Part shown: piece by piece, positions 17,618 to 29,927 of the stretch
Layout: every line of letters begins with the position of its first letter
Position numbering within the stretch: position 1 is the stretch's first letter
The notes under the pieces: generated by a model
What the model saw: only the letters and a program-made list of their open reading frames with translations
Database searches by the model: none
Told to the model about the DNA's origin: nothing
Assembly (NCBI RefSeq): GCF_001426565.1
Contig: NZ_LMFA01000020.1
Location: 341,361-390,492 of the forward strand
Source of the DNA: Rhizobium sp. Root482
GTDB lineage: Bacteria; Pseudomonadota; Alphaproteobacteria; Rhizobiales; Rhizobiaceae
Length of the DNA stretch: 49,132 nucleotides
Reading direction: 5' to 3'
Program-made: the position numbers and the translations under genes

Positions 17618-18412
17618 TCAGACGACAGGAGGCGTCGGAGTTCGGGCCGGGCGAAATCGTTTTTTGTGAATGAAGGCAATCAGTTTGTCCTGCATCAGGC
17701 GCCACTGTTTAGCCAGTCCGTAGAACCATTTTCTCTTGTTGGTCTTTCTCCCCCGTCCGGCACTTGCGAGGATCTGGCTTTCTGCGTCCGTCGTCGTCAC
17801 CGGGGCGGGCGTAAAGGAGTAGCCGTGGCCTGTGCGTGTCAGCCAGTGCCGAAAGTAATTGTCCACCGGCGCAAACATCTTGTGATGCTGCTCGACGAAA
17901 AGCCGCGCGCCTTCGCGCGACCAGACAATGGCGCTCGTCGTCATTGGAAAATAATGGGCAGCGACAAGCTCGCATCGATATCCGCCGATGTCGTAGCCGG
18001 AAAGAGGCGTCGCGATCTTGAGCTTGTTGTTGCCGATATTGATGAGCAGCCATTCGGGGTCGATCGCGTCGAGGTCGGCAAGAGCGGTTTCGAGCAGTTC
18101 CACAGGGTTGCACAGCGGCAATGCGTCGTCTTCCAGAACCAGCGCATAGCGAGCGTCGGATCGCAGGAAACGGGCCGCCACTTTCAGGTGACTGTAATAG
18201 CAACCGATTTCTCCGCCGACGAGGCTGCGGCCCATGTAGCGCTCGGTACGTTCTGCGTCATAATCCGCGACTGTCGAGAGATCCAGGCCCCGGCCATCGA
18301 CGGCGGCGATGCGCTCGAAAACGATGCCGTAACCGGCAAGCCGGTTGCTGATGGCGTGCAGGCGGTCGTCGCTGCCGTCCAGATTGATGACGTAGGTGTC
18401 AAGCGATTGCAT
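17618..18412 (-). CDS. Glycosyltransferase family 25 (LPS biosynthesis)
   Basis: 264 residues. Starts M-Q-S-L-D-T-Y-V-I-N-L-D-G-S-D-D-R, the GT25 opening, with F-E-R-I-A-A-V-D-G-R-G, G-E-I-G-C-Y-Y-S-H-L (~73-82) and the acidic V-L-E-D-D-A (~96-101) that binds the nucleotide sugar and metal. The C-terminus is very basic. GT25 enzymes include LPS beta-galactosyltransferases such as LgtB/LgtE. The ATG at 18412 is chosen (AAGGGA just upstream; it starts the domain) over the frame from 18541. Its position between core-LPS genes suggests core extension. Confidence 0.88.
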   Translation of the reverse strand: MQSLDTYVINLDGSDDRLHAISNRLAGYGIVFERIAAVDGRGLDLSTVADYDAERTERYMGRSLVGGEIGCYYSHLKVAARFLRSDARYALVLEDDALPLCNPVELLETALADLDAIDPEWLLINIGNNKLKIATPLSGYDIGGYRCELVAAHYFPMTTSAIVWSREGARLFVEQHHKMFAPVDNYFRHWLTRTGHGYSFTPAPVTTTDAESQILASAGRGRKTNKRKWFYGLAKQWRLMQDKLIAFIHKKRFRPARTPTPPVV

Positions 18413-18751
18413 TTTTCCCTTTCCAGTGGGAGAGGCACGATGGCCGTTCGCGCAGTCCTCTGTCCGTTTGGATCTCACGGTCAGTGTGGACGTAGTCGAT
18501 GCCAACTGTTCTTGCAATATCGCGGTCGGACCGATCTTCACAAGGCGGATTCGGCGCGACGCGGATTATCAGGGATATCGTCACTGCACATGCCGGGCCG
18601 GACTTTGACCCGCGCCTGCCGGCAAGTTTCCCGGGGCAACAGAGGCGTTGCACTTGTGTTGATGCCTCAAGCGTAACATAAAGACGAAATTGCCTGGTGA
18701 CGCGGATTTTGTGCCGTAGCGGGTGTAAGACAGAGTGCGGGATTAAGACCT
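18413..18751. other. 339-base region between divergent glycosyltransferases
   Basis: Contains no convincing gene; the short frames here have no signal peptide, good ribosome site or recognised motif. It should hold the promoters for both flanking LPS genes, but no clear -35/-10 pair is visible. Confidence 0.35.
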
Positions 18752-19774
18752 ATGCGGGTTCATCAGTATATTTTCGGCAAGGATGGCGGGGCGGAGAAGT
18801 TCTTCGTCCATCTGGTCGGCGCACTTGCGCGGCGCGGCGTCGAGCAGACGGCCGTCATGCGCTGGAACCGCAGGTGGCGCGAGGATGTGGAGCCGCATGC
18901 GCGGGTGATCCAGAGCAATTTTCGTAATCTCTCTGCCGATCGCATCCTGCTGCCCATGAAGGTTATGTCGATGGCACGGAAGGAGAAGGTCGATGCGATC
19001 ATTTCCTGGTCGACCCGCGGCGCCCGGCTGATGCCCGCCTACAATGGCGCGATCAAGCTTTCCCGTCTTGGCGACTATCCGACGCATCTCGGCTATTTCA
19101 AGAACTCCGACATTCTGGTGTGCAATACGCCGGGAATCGCCGATCACGTGCGCAAGCTCGGCTGGAAACGCGGCGTCGAGGTGATCTCGAATTTCACCGA
19201 CACGACGATAGTCACACCTGTTTCCAGAGCTTCGGTCAATACGCCGGAGGGTGTTCCCGTCGTGATGACCATGGGGCGTTTCGTCCGCCGCAAGCGCTTC
19301 CATCTTCTCATCGAGGCGATGGTGGCCGTGCCGGACGCATTCCTGTGGATCGCCGGCGATGGAGAGGAGCGGGCGGTTCTGGAAGCCCTCGTTCGCGCCC
19401 ACAACATGACGGATCGTGTGCGTTTCCTCGGATGGCAGAAGGACACGCGGGCCTATGTCGCGGCCGCCGATATCTTCGTCATGCCGTCCAGTCACGAGCC
19501 GCTGGGCAATGTCATCCTTGAAGCCTGGGCGCAGAAAAAGCCGGTCATTTCTTCCCGTTCGGAAGGTCCGTGCTGGTTTGTCCGCGACGGTGAAAACGGC
19601 TTGCTTGTCGATATCGATGACGTCGCCGGCTATACGCGTGCCATCAACCAGTTGATCGCCCAGCCGCAATTGGCTGCAAGTATTGCCGAAGCCGGCCGCA
19701 ATACGCTGGTCGGTCAGTTCTCCGAGGAAGCCGTAGCCAACGCCTATATTGAGTTGTTCAAGCGTAAGCCTTAG
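18752..19774 (+). CDS. lpsE: GT4-family LPS core glycosyltransferase, LpsE-like
   Basis: 340 residues with the GT-B two-domain layout. The C-terminal donor domain shows T-M-G-R-F-V-R-R-K-R-F-H-L-L-I (~172-186), W-I-A-G-D-G-E-E and the nucleotide-sugar motif S-S-H-E-P-L-G-N-V-I-L-E-A-W (~248-261; E-x7-E). The N-terminal Y-I-F-G-K-D-G-G-A-E-K-F-F-V acceptor motif is typical. Position next to the lpsB-like gene and the rhizobial greA locus supports LpsE identity. It adds a core sugar at the cytoplasmic face of the inner membrane. Its 3' end overlaps the convergent lpsB gene by four bases. Confidence 0.85.
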   Translation: MRVHQYIFGKDGGAEKFFVHLVGALARRGVEQTAVMRWNRRWREDVEPHARVIQSNFRNLSADRILLPMKVMSMARKEKVDAIISWSTRGARLMPAYNGAIKLSRLGDYPTHLGYFKNSDILVCNTPGIADHVRKLGWKRGVEVISNFTDTTIVTPVSRASVNTPEGVPVVMTMGRFVRRKRFHLLIEAMVAVPDAFLWIAGDGEERAVLEALVRAHNMTDRVRFLGWQKDTRAYVAAADIFVMPSSHEPLGNVILEAWAQKKPVISSRSEGPCWFVRDGENGLLVDIDDVAGYTRAINQLIAQPQLAASIAEAGRNTLVGQFSEEAVANAYIELFKRKP

Positions 19775-20835
19775 CGCGCGGTCGAGAGAAGCTTTTCGTA
19801 GATTTCGCCGATCTTTGCTGCTTCGCCCTCGATGCTGAAGCTGGCTACGGCGCGCGCAAGGCCGCGCCCGCCGGCAAGCCTTGCGCGTTCCGGATCGTCC
19901 ATCAACGATGCCGCGGCTTCTGTCATGGCGGTCAGTTCGCTGGCCGGTATCAGGATGCCGGTTTCACCCTCGCCTGTGATGAGCAGTTCGGAAAACGCCC
20001 CGACATCGGTCGCCACCACCGGTACGGATGTCGCCATGGCTTCCAGCGGCGTCAGGCCGAAACCCTCCCAGCGCTGTGGCGCCACGAACAGGTCGAGCGC
20101 CCGGTACCAGTCGGGGATATTGGTATGTTCGCCGACGAAGAGGATGCGCTCGGCAAGCCCCGCCTTGGCCACCTTCGCCTTCAACTCCGCCTCGAAGCCC
20201 AAATGCGCGCCGGTGGCGCGCCCGGCGATCACGGCGATCCAGTCCGGCCGTTGCGGCAGGAGCGCGATCATGCTGTCGACGAAGAGATCGGTGCCCTTCT
20301 GATGGCGCACCCGGCCGAAGCAGCCGGCGATCTTCCTGTCGCCGGGCAGGCCAAGCGCCGTCTTCGCCGCCCGCTTGTCGTCCGCGGGGAAAAACCGCTT
20401 CGTATCGATGCCGTGCATGATCACCGTGTTCGGCACGTCGAGATAGGCGGCGGTCCTGTTACTAGTGGCGATCACCGCGTCCATGCGGCGGATCAGCCAT
20501 TTGCTCCAGCCTGAATGTTTGCGCTGCGAGGCGGAGGTGAAGACAATCTTCAGCCGCATGCGCAGGAGATCGCGCAGGAAAAGGGCCGGCAGCATCTCGA
20601 TATTGCGGCGCGCATGCCAGACCCGCCGTGATCTGTTCTTCGGCCGTCCCCAGAGACGAAGCAGCGCGCCATAGCCGATATGCGGCAGGCTTTCCGGCAG
20701 GCCGGGGCCGAGCGCTGCGACCTTCTGGCCGAGCGCGCGCTGCACCGGAACGAGCTGGATGATGGTGGAGGTCACGCCAGAAAGCCGGCGCTTGAAGTTC
20801 GGTGCGATGATCTCGACGTCGCTGATGTCTTCCAC
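19771..20835 (-). CDS. lpsB: LPS core mannosyltransferase, LpsB/LpcC-like
   Basis: 354 residues beginning at a GTG codon. The opening D-V-E-I-I-A-P-N-F-K-R-R-L-S-G-V-T-S-T-I matches, from memory, rhizobial LpsB/LpcC, the GDP-mannose-dependent enzyme that adds the first core mannose to Kdo2-lipid IVA. The GT-B donor domain shows G-C-F-G-R-V-R-H-Q-K-G-T-D-L-F (~171-185) and Q-R-W-E-G-F-G-L-T-P-L-E-A-M (~258-271). The greA terminator and 85 bases separate it from greA upstream. Loss of lpsB in Sinorhizobium alters LPS core and peptide resistance; the role here is inferred. Confidence 0.9.
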   Translation of the reverse strand: MEDISDVEIIAPNFKRRLSGVTSTIIQLVPVQRALGQKVAALGPGLPESLPHIGYGALLRLWGRPKNRSRRVWHARRNIEMLPALFLRDLLRMRLKIVFTSASQRKHSGWSKWLIRRMDAVIATSNRTAAYLDVPNTVIMHGIDTKRFFPADDKRAAKTALGLPGDRKIAGCFGRVRHQKGTDLFVDSMIALLPQRPDWIAVIAGRATGAHLGFEAELKAKVAKAGLAERILFVGEHTNIPDWYRALDLFVAPQRWEGFGLTPLEAMATSVPVVATDVGAFSELLITGEGETGILIPASELTAMTEAAASLMDDPERARLAGGRGLARAVASFSIEGEAAKIGEIYEKLLSTAR

Positions 20836-20863
20836 GCTCTGGCGTTCCTCTCGTCTTTCAACG

Positions 20864-20902
20864 GAAAAAGCCCGGAGGCGCAGGCTGCGCCATCCGGGCT
20901 TT
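20864..20902 (-). terminator. Rho-independent terminator of greA
   Basis: Minus-strand AGCCCGGA ... TCCGGGCT stem enclosing a second inner stem (GGCGCAG / CTGCGCC), followed by TTTTTCC. It sits between greA and lpsB, so lpsB probably uses its own promoter or read-through. Confidence 0.8.
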
Positions 20903-20920
20903 TCGATGCGTCGCCGCTGA

Positions 20921-21397
20921 TCAACCCCAGTTGATGGCGAGGATTTCGTAGGCCTTCGAGCCGCCGGGGGCGACGACTTCGATCGAATCGCCGACTTCCT
21001 TGCCGATCAGCGCGCGGGCGATTGGCGAGGAGATGGAGATGCGGCCCTGCCTGACATCGGCTTCCTGGTCGCCGACGATCTGGTAGGTCTTGTTTTCCTC
21101 GGTATCCTCGTCGACCAGCTTGACGGTGGCGCCGAACTTGATCTTCGAACCGGACATCTTGGAAAGGTCGATCACCTCGGCCCGGGCGACATAATCTTCC
21201 AGCTCGCCGATGCGGCCTTCATTATGGCTCTGGGCTTCCTTGGCGGCGTGGTATTCGGCATTTTCCGAAAGGTCGCCATGGGCGCGCGCTTCGGAAATGG
21301 CTTCGATGATCCGGGGGCGCTCTTCCTGCTGGCGCCAGCGCAGTTCTTCCTGCAGCTTGACGAATCCGCCCTGGGTCATCGGCACTTTTTCGACCAT
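20921..21397 (-). CDS. greA: Transcript cleavage factor GreA
   Basis: 158 residues, the canonical length. N-terminal coiled coil (~1-75) with the acidic tip [10 protein letters not shown] (~41-50), whose Asp/Glu enter the RNA polymerase secondary channel to stimulate cleavage of backtracked transcripts; C-terminal FKBP-like domain (~80-158). The start at 21397 has AAGGA seven bases upstream and gives M-V-E-K-V-P-M-T as in relatives; the ATG five codons earlier lacks a good site. The rhizobial lpsB-greA-carB neighbourhood is preserved, with an accessory block between greA and carB. Confidence 0.96.
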   Translation of the reverse strand: MVEKVPMTQGGFVKLQEELRWRQQEERPRIIEAISEARAHGDLSENAEYHAAKEAQSHNEGRIGELEDYVARAEVIDLSKMSGSKIKFGATVKLVDEDTEENKTYQIVGDQEADVRQGRISISSPIARALIGKEVGDSIEVVAPGGSKAYEILAINWG

Positions 21398-21621
21398 TTC
21401 ACTGTCCTTCATAGTCCATGCCTGACCTGCCTAAAGCAGGCTGCGCACAAAAGAAAACGGTCACCGGAGGATTAACCCCGGAACCGTCGGAAACATTTGA
21501 ACACGGCTTATAGCAGAAAGCGCGAACGAAAAGCCAGATTAATCGCACCCAACGACGCTGCGGCAAGCGGCCACGGCGCGTGCGCTGAACCGCAGGCGGA
21601 CGATGCGGCGGCGGCGATCCG

Positions 21622-21647
21622 GGAACAAAGCACGGGGACTGTCCGTT
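21622..21647 (+). promoter_or_regulatory. Candidate EcfG/RpoE2 general-stress promoter
   Basis: GGAAC at 21622-21626, 17-base spacer, CGTT at 21644-21647: an exact consensus match. The ATG of the first gene of the 21674-23335 group is 27 bases downstream. Confidence 0.68.
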
Positions 21648-21673
21648 GCTGTTGACGACACAGGAACCAGGTC

Positions 21674-21958
21674 ATGCAGCAGTCTTCAACGCATCAACTC
21701 GAAGCGCGGCTCAATGCCCATCGCAAGCTTTTCATCGCGCTTGCGGCCTTTCTCGCCGAAAACAGCGAGGGCCGCGCCTTTCTCGACCGCCTGTCGCGCG
21801 AGACCGAGACGGTCGTCGATCACGAGGAAGATCCCGGCATCGTTCCCGACGACGGTTTTGCGCTCCAGGCGGGCGCCGACGAGGAGATGCGCTCGATCGT
21901 AAAGGCGGCCCTGTCGCGCAGCCAGGCCATCGCGGCGCGGGCGAACACGAACACATGA
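21674..21958 (+). CDS. Small hypothetical protein, first gene of a probable stress operon
   Basis: 94 residues, mostly helical and acidic (H-R-K-L-F-I-A-L-A-A-F-L-A-E then R-A-F-L-D-R-L-S-R-E-T). No signal peptide, membrane segment or recognised domain. It starts 27 bases after a consensus EcfG-type promoter and ends 11 bases before the next gene's start, so the two are probably co-transcribed with the SDR gene further on. Function unknown. Confidence 0.65.
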   Translation: MQQSSTHQLEARLNAHRKLFIALAAFLAENSEGRAFLDRLSRETETVVDHEEDPGIVPDDGFALQAGADEEMRSIVKAALSRSQAIAARANTNT

Positions 21959-21969
21959 AGGAAAAAACC

Positions 21970-22323
21970 ATGCAGGAAAATAGCCGCGCCACGGACAGAC
22001 TAAAGCTCTTTCGGCTGGTTCCGGTCGCCCGCGCCAATGATCCCAACTGGGACAGTGCCGATAACCAGGGCGAGATCGTCGTTCGTGCCTTCTCCCCAGC
22101 CGATGCGCGCGTCGCGGCCGCAGAAGCCGAGCTTGATTTCACCGAGATCGATGCGCTCCCGGCCGAAGGCAATTCGACGCGCGATGCCAGCGCCTTCCGC
22201 AACGAGCGCCTCTATGCCGTCGTCGAAATGCTTGACCAGTCGGGCCTTGCCACTGCCGGCCCGCGCGGTGTCGTCGAAGGCGTCGTCTCGGTCGGCACGA
22301 TCAAGCCGACGCAGGTTTCCTGA
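21970..22323 (+). CDS. Small hypothetical protein, second gene of a probable stress operon
   Basis: 117 residues, acidic and soluble, with an L-V-P-V-A-R-A-N-D-P-N-W-D opening and an A-A-A-E-A-E-L-D-F-T-E-I-D core. I recognise no family. The start at 21970 follows AAGGAAAAAACC, a strong site, and is preferred over an in-frame ATG five codons earlier that overlaps the previous stop. The SDR gene starts 31 bases after the stop, suggesting one transcript. Confidence 0.65.
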   Translation: MQENSRATDRLKLFRLVPVARANDPNWDSADNQGEIVVRAFSPADARVAAAEAELDFTEIDALPAEGNSTRDASAFRNERLYAVVEMLDQSGLATAGPRGVVEGVVSVGTIKPTQVS

Positions 22324-22354
22324 ACCGACCAATTTGACGAACAGGGAGAATATC

Positions 22355-23335
22355 ATGGCTGCCGAGCCAAAGAGCACCGCACGCACCGCGGAAAAACAGC
22401 GCGATATCCAGGATGAGGTCGCAAAGGCCGACGCCAAGCAGAAATCCTCCAAATCCGAAAAGCCGAAGGCCATGCAGGCCGGCGCGCGGGCTTATCCGGT
22501 CCCGCCTTTTCCCAAGCAGCACCAGCCCAAGCCCGGCGCCGAATACAAGCTCGATCCGGCCCCGCTCTACGATGCGCCCTTCTACAAGGGCTCCGGCAAG
22601 CTCGAGGGCAAGGTAGCGCTGATCACCGGCGGCGATAGCGGCATCGGTCGCGCGGTCGCCGTGCTCTTTGCCCGCGAGGGTGCCGATGTGGCGATCCTGC
22701 ATCTGGCCGAAGGGCGGGATGCGGAGGATACGGTCAAGGCGATCGAGGCGGAAGGCCGCAAGGCCATGGCCATTCCCGGCGATGTCAAGGACAGGGCTTT
22801 TTGCCGCAAGGCCGTGACCGCCGTGGTCGAGGCCTTCGGCGCGCTCGACGTGCTGGTCAACAATGCCGCCTTCCAGGTCCATACCGCCGATGTGCTGGAC
22901 CTCAGCGAAGAACATTTCGACGAGACGCTGAAAACCAATCTCTACGGTTATTTCTTCATGGCCCAGGCCGCCATCGAGCACATGAAGGAAGGCAGCGCCA
23001 TCATCAATACCGGTTCGATTACCGGCATCGACGGCAGCAAGGAACTGATCGACTATTCGATGACCAAGGGCGGCATCCATGCCTTCACCCGGGCCCTGTC
23101 CGGTCAGCTCATCGAAAAGGGCATTCGCGTCAACGCGGTCGCGCCCGGCCCGGTCTGGACCCCGCTCAATCCGTCCGACAAGGAGGCCGAGGATGTCGCG
23201 CAGTTCGGCGCCAAGGCCAAGATGAAGCGGCCCGCCCAGCCGGAGGAACTGGCCCCGGCCTATGTCTTCCTCGCCTCGCCGCAATGCTCCAGCTACATCA
23301 CCGGCGAAATCCTGCCGATCATCGGCGGGTATTGA
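22355..23335 (+). CDS. SDR-family oxidoreductase with N-terminal extension
   Basis: 326 residues. A basic, Lys/Ala/Pro-rich N-terminal extension (~1-80) precedes a complete short-chain dehydrogenase domain: cofactor motif T-G-G-D-S-G-I-G-R (~91-99), N-N-A-A (~169-172), Ser in N-T-G-S-I-T-G (~216-222) and catalytic Y-S-M-T-K (~231-235). It belongs to the long-N-terminus SDR group often found among bacterial general-stress genes; the substrate is unknown. It is last in a three-gene set preceded by an EcfG-type promoter. AGGGAGAA lies upstream of the start. Confidence 0.92.
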   Translation: MAAEPKSTARTAEKQRDIQDEVAKADAKQKSSKSEKPKAMQAGARAYPVPPFPKQHQPKPGAEYKLDPAPLYDAPFYKGSGKLEGKVALITGGDSGIGRAVAVLFAREGADVAILHLAEGRDAEDTVKAIEAEGRKAMAIPGDVKDRAFCRKAVTAVVEAFGALDVLVNNAAFQVHTADVLDLSEEHFDETLKTNLYGYFFMAQAAIEHMKEGSAIINTGSITGIDGSKELIDYSMTKGGIHAFTRALSGQLIEKGIRVNAVAPGPVWTPLNPSDKEAEDVAQFGAKAKMKRPAQPEELAPAYVFLASPQCSSYITGEILPIIGGY

Positions 23336-23450
23336 TCGGGGGGCTTCTTCGTCCGGCAGGCGGGAAAACTCCGCGTTGTCGAGAATAGGGCTTTACCTCA
23401 ACCGCGCTTGAGGTTGTAACAGTCATGCTTCCCTATCGGAGAGGCAAGGC

Positions 23451-24905
23451 ATGACGAGCGACAATATTCCCTGTGACGGCGGGCAGATGAGCGAGACGGC
23501 GGTGGAACGATCGGCGGGATGGGGAGAGTTGCTGCAGCCGCGCCATCTCGTCTCTACCATCACGCTCTGCCTTGGCGTCGCGCTGTTCGCTTTCAACGAG
23601 TTCTTCATTTCCACGGCGCTGCCGAGTGCGGTGGTCGATCTCGGCGGTGCTGAGCTCCTCTCCTGGGCTTTCACGCTCTATCTCGTCTTTGCCATCATGG
23701 GCGGTTTGCTCGCAGCCAATCTGAAACAGCGGTTCGGGGCGCGAAACACCCTGCTTGCGGCGGCGGCCGTCTTTATTGCCGGCACCGTGCTTGCGACTTT
23801 CGCCGGCGGCATGAGCGAGGTGCTGGCCGGGCGGCTCTTGCAGGGTGCCGGCGAGGGAATCGTCGCCGCCCTTTGCTACGCGTTGATCCCGGAACTCTTT
23901 CCCTCGCGCCTGGTCCCGAAGGTCTTTGGCGCCGAAGCCATCGTCTGGGCACTCGCCGCCTTTTCCGGGCCGCTGGTGGCCGGCAGCCTGACGGAACAGT
24001 TTTCCTGGCGCGCCGCCTTCTTCGTCTCCCTTCCGGCCGCCATCGTCTTCATCGTGCTGGTTCTTTTCATCGTGCCGCGCGGGGTAACCGGGGCAGGGCC
24101 GGCGCCGGCCATTCCCTTCGCGCGGCTGGCCGCTGCAGGTGCGGGCATCCTGATGATCTCGCTGTCCGGCGTGGCATCCGGTGCCGCACTGATGGCGCTG
24201 CTTCTGGCCGCAGCCGCGATCGTGCTGGTCACGGTCGTCCTTCTCGACCGACGCTCCGAAAATCCGGTATTGCCGCGCGCCGCCTTCACCCTGCGCAAGG
24301 CGCTCGGCACCGGCCTGTGGGTGATCCTGCTGATGCCCTTTGCTCAAGCCGCTGGCTCGGTCTTCCTCGTCTATGGCCTGCAGCATCTCTGGTCGCTCGG
24401 GCCGACGGCGGCCGGCGCGCTCAGCGCCGTCATGGCGATCTCCTGGAGCCTCACCGCGATCGGCGTGGCCAGCATCGGCTCAATGGCCCTGCGCAACCGG
24501 ATCATGCTGGTCGGTCCCGTCCTGCTTCTGGCCGGCCTTGCGGCGATCGTGGCGGCCATCGGGTCGGGCGCGCTCTGGCTCGTCCTGCCTGGCCAGGCGA
24601 TGATCGGTGCCGGTTTCGGCGTCTCCTGGGGAACGCTCAGCCAGTTGATGATGGATGTCTCGTCGGACGCCGAGCGCGACCGGACATCGGCCATGCTGCC
24701 GACCCTGCAATCGGCGGGCTATGCCATCGGCGCCGCCGTTTTCGGCCTGGTTGCGAATGTCATGGGGTTTGGCGAGCATGCCTCGACGGACATTCTGCGG
24801 CAGGCGATGCTGCTGGTCTTCGGCACTGGTTGCGCCATCGCCGCCGTCTCGGTGCTCTTCGGCACAAGAACGGCGCGGCTAGCCCGCATCGAGGGAAAAT
24901 TCTAG
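23451..24905 (+). CDS. MFS transporter, DHA2-like
   Basis: 484 residues of an integral inner-membrane exporter with 12-14 predicted helices. The loop after helix 2 reads A-A-N-L-K-Q-R-F-G-A-R-N, a degenerate MFS motif A, and motif C-like F-S-G-P-L-V-A-G occurs near ~170-177. It is probably a proton-coupled efflux pump for small molecules. The first ATG is kept, giving a ~30-residue cytosolic leader; an alternative start is the internal Met at residue 13. No regulator is adjacent. Confidence 0.88.
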   Translation: MTSDNIPCDGGQMSETAVERSAGWGELLQPRHLVSTITLCLGVALFAFNEFFISTALPSAVVDLGGAELLSWAFTLYLVFAIMGGLLAANLKQRFGARNTLLAAAAVFIAGTVLATFAGGMSEVLAGRLLQGAGEGIVAALCYALIPELFPSRLVPKVFGAEAIVWALAAFSGPLVAGSLTEQFSWRAAFFVSLPAAIVFIVLVLFIVPRGVTGAGPAPAIPFARLAAAGAGILMISLSGVASGAALMALLLAAAAIVLVTVVLLDRRSENPVLPRAAFTLRKALGTGLWVILLMPFAQAAGSVFLVYGLQHLWSLGPTAAGALSAVMAISWSLTAIGVASIGSMALRNRIMLVGPVLLLAGLAAIVAAIGSGALWLVLPGQAMIGAGFGVSWGTLSQLMMDVSSDAERDRTSAMLPTLQSAGYAIGAAVFGLVANVMGFGEHASTDILRQAMLLVFGTGCAIAAVSVLFGTRTARLARIEGKF

Positions 24906-25024
24906 CGCAAGGGAAGGGCGGGGATCGTCCGCCCTTCCGTTTAGAGCGATGGGAAGACGGCGGACCCCCTTTCAGTCATCCTGCGACACGCACGGAGACA
25001 GCTAGAGGGTACGCCCAAAACCAA

Positions 25025-28513
<3,489 letters not shown>

Positions 28514-28797
28514 GGGTTCTATCCGCTTTTCGGCTTGCGCGAAAAACCGGCCAGGGTGGGAGATCACCGGCCGGGGGGCGCATGCTTGGTCTTTTGAGGC
28601 TAGAAGCGGCTTATAGGGAAATCTGCGCCCAAGCGGAACCCCGAAAATGTGGCAATCGACAGGAAAAACGCCACCGCGGACGGCGGCTGTCGAAGACGGG
28701 CTCTTTCACGCGTTGAACCGTCATTCATGCTGCTGCGAAATCAGTCCTCCGCCGCAGCGCGATTTCGTGCGGTAGACCTAAGTTTGTTATTGCCATC

Positions 28798-28827
28798 TTG
28801 TACAAAATTTCGACCGGTGCCTTATAT
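28798..28827 (+). promoter_or_regulatory. Sigma70-type promoter for the YpfJ-type gene
   Basis: TTGTAC (28798-28803), spacer 18, TTATAT (28822-28827), 52 bases before the ATG at 28880. The rest of the 366-base carB/YpfJ-type intergenic region shows no gene; the divergent carB promoter is not evident. Confidence 0.6.
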
Positions 28828-28879
28828 GCTAGCGGCAGAAGTCAGGCGCCGCAAAAGCAGGCATGGACGGGAGAAGAGC

Positions 28880-29815
28880 ATGGAATGGAAAGGCCGACGC
28901 CAATCGGGCAATGTCGAGGATGCGCGCGGATCCGGACCGGTTCGCGGCGGGATGGGCGGCAATCCGTTCGGGCGCGGCGGTGGTTTCCGTATCCCCACGG
29001 GCGGCGGCGGGCGCGGCGGCGGCATGAGTATCGGCACCATCGTCCTTCTCGTCGTGGTCTATTTCGGCTTGAAAATGGTCGGCATCGACCTGTTGCAGGT
29101 GATGGAAGGCGGCTCGGTCAGTCCTCCGGGCTATGAGCAGAGTGATGGCTCGCCGGCGCCGCAAGGCACGGCGGCGGAGGAGGAGACCAAGGCCTTCGTC
29201 TCCACGGTGCTCGCCGAGACGGAAGATACCTGGAACGGTATTTTCCAGGCGAGCGGCGAGACCTATGAGGAGCCGAAGCTGGTGCTGTTCCGCGACGGCA
29301 TCAATTCCGCCTGCGGCACGGCGTCCTCGGCCACCGGTCCCTTCTATTGCCCGGGCGACCACAAGATCTATCTCGACATGAGCTTCTTCGACGAGATGTC
29401 GCGGAAATTCGAGGCTTCCGGCGATTTCGCGGCTGCCTATGTCGTTGCACACGAGGTTGGTCACCATGTCCAGAACCTGCTGGGCATCCTGCCCAAGGTC
29501 AACGAGCAGCGCCAGCGGATGAGCGAGGCGCAATCCAACCGGATGTCGGTGCGCACCGAACTCCAGGCCGATTGCTTTGCCGGCATATGGGGCAAGTACA
29601 CGGCGCAGAAGGGCCTGCTGGAGCAGGGTGACCTGGAAGAGGCGCTGAATGCCGCCACCCAGATCGGCGACGATACGCTGCAGAAGCGCAGCCAGGGCTA
29701 TGTCGTTCCCGAAAGCTTCAACCACGGTACCTCGGCGCAGCGCTCCGAATGGTTCAAGCGCGGCTTCGACAGCGGCAAGCTTGCGTCCTGCGACACCTTT
29801 ACGGGTGACATCTGA
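28880..29815 (+). CDS. Neutral zinc metallopeptidase, YpfJ family
   Basis: 311 residues: a Gly/Arg-rich cytosolic N-terminus (~1-50), one membrane helix (~51-66, I-G-T-I-V-L-L-V-V-V-Y-F-G-L), a linker, and a zincin domain. The zinc motif H-E-V-G-H-H is at 191-196, with a third ligand likely in R-T-E-L-Q-A-D-C-F-A-G (~226-236). Two further cysteines (N-S-A-C-G-T and Y-C-P-G) precede it. Members are inner-membrane-anchored putative peptidases with unknown substrates. GGAGAAGAGC gives a good ribosome site. Confidence 0.92.
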   Translation: MEWKGRRQSGNVEDARGSGPVRGGMGGNPFGRGGGFRIPTGGGGRGGGMSIGTIVLLVVVYFGLKMVGIDLLQVMEGGSVSPPGYEQSDGSPAPQGTAAEEETKAFVSTVLAETEDTWNGIFQASGETYEEPKLVLFRDGINSACGTASSATGPFYCPGDHKIYLDMSFFDEMSRKFEASGDFAAAYVVAHEVGHHVQNLLGILPKVNEQRQRMSEAQSNRMSVRTELQADCFAGIWGKYTAQKGLLEQGDLEEALNAATQIGDDTLQKRSQGYVVPESFNHGTSAQRSEWFKRGFDSGKLASCDTFTGDI

Positions 29816-29861
29816 GCCTGCGGCTGGGCGCGTGTGATCGACGGGGTCACACCGCCCGGAC

Positions 29862-29886
29862 GAAACTTTTGCGGCCTCGCGCCGTT
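29862..29886 (+). promoter_or_regulatory. Possible EcfG/RpoE2 promoter (one mismatch)
   Basis: GAAAC (29862-29866), 16-base spacer, CGTT (29883-29886). It differs from GGAAC-N16-CGTT by one base and is 41 bases upstream of the ATG at 29928. Weak evidence on its own. Confidence 0.35.
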
Positions 29887-29927
29887 ATCCAAGCGGGACG
29901 AATGCGTCCCTGATCGAGGAGACGACA

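Noticed and set aside
21481..21510. GGAAC near 21480 as another EcfG promoter
   Set aside because: No CGTT or TT at the required 16-18 base spacing; only the site at 21622 fits.
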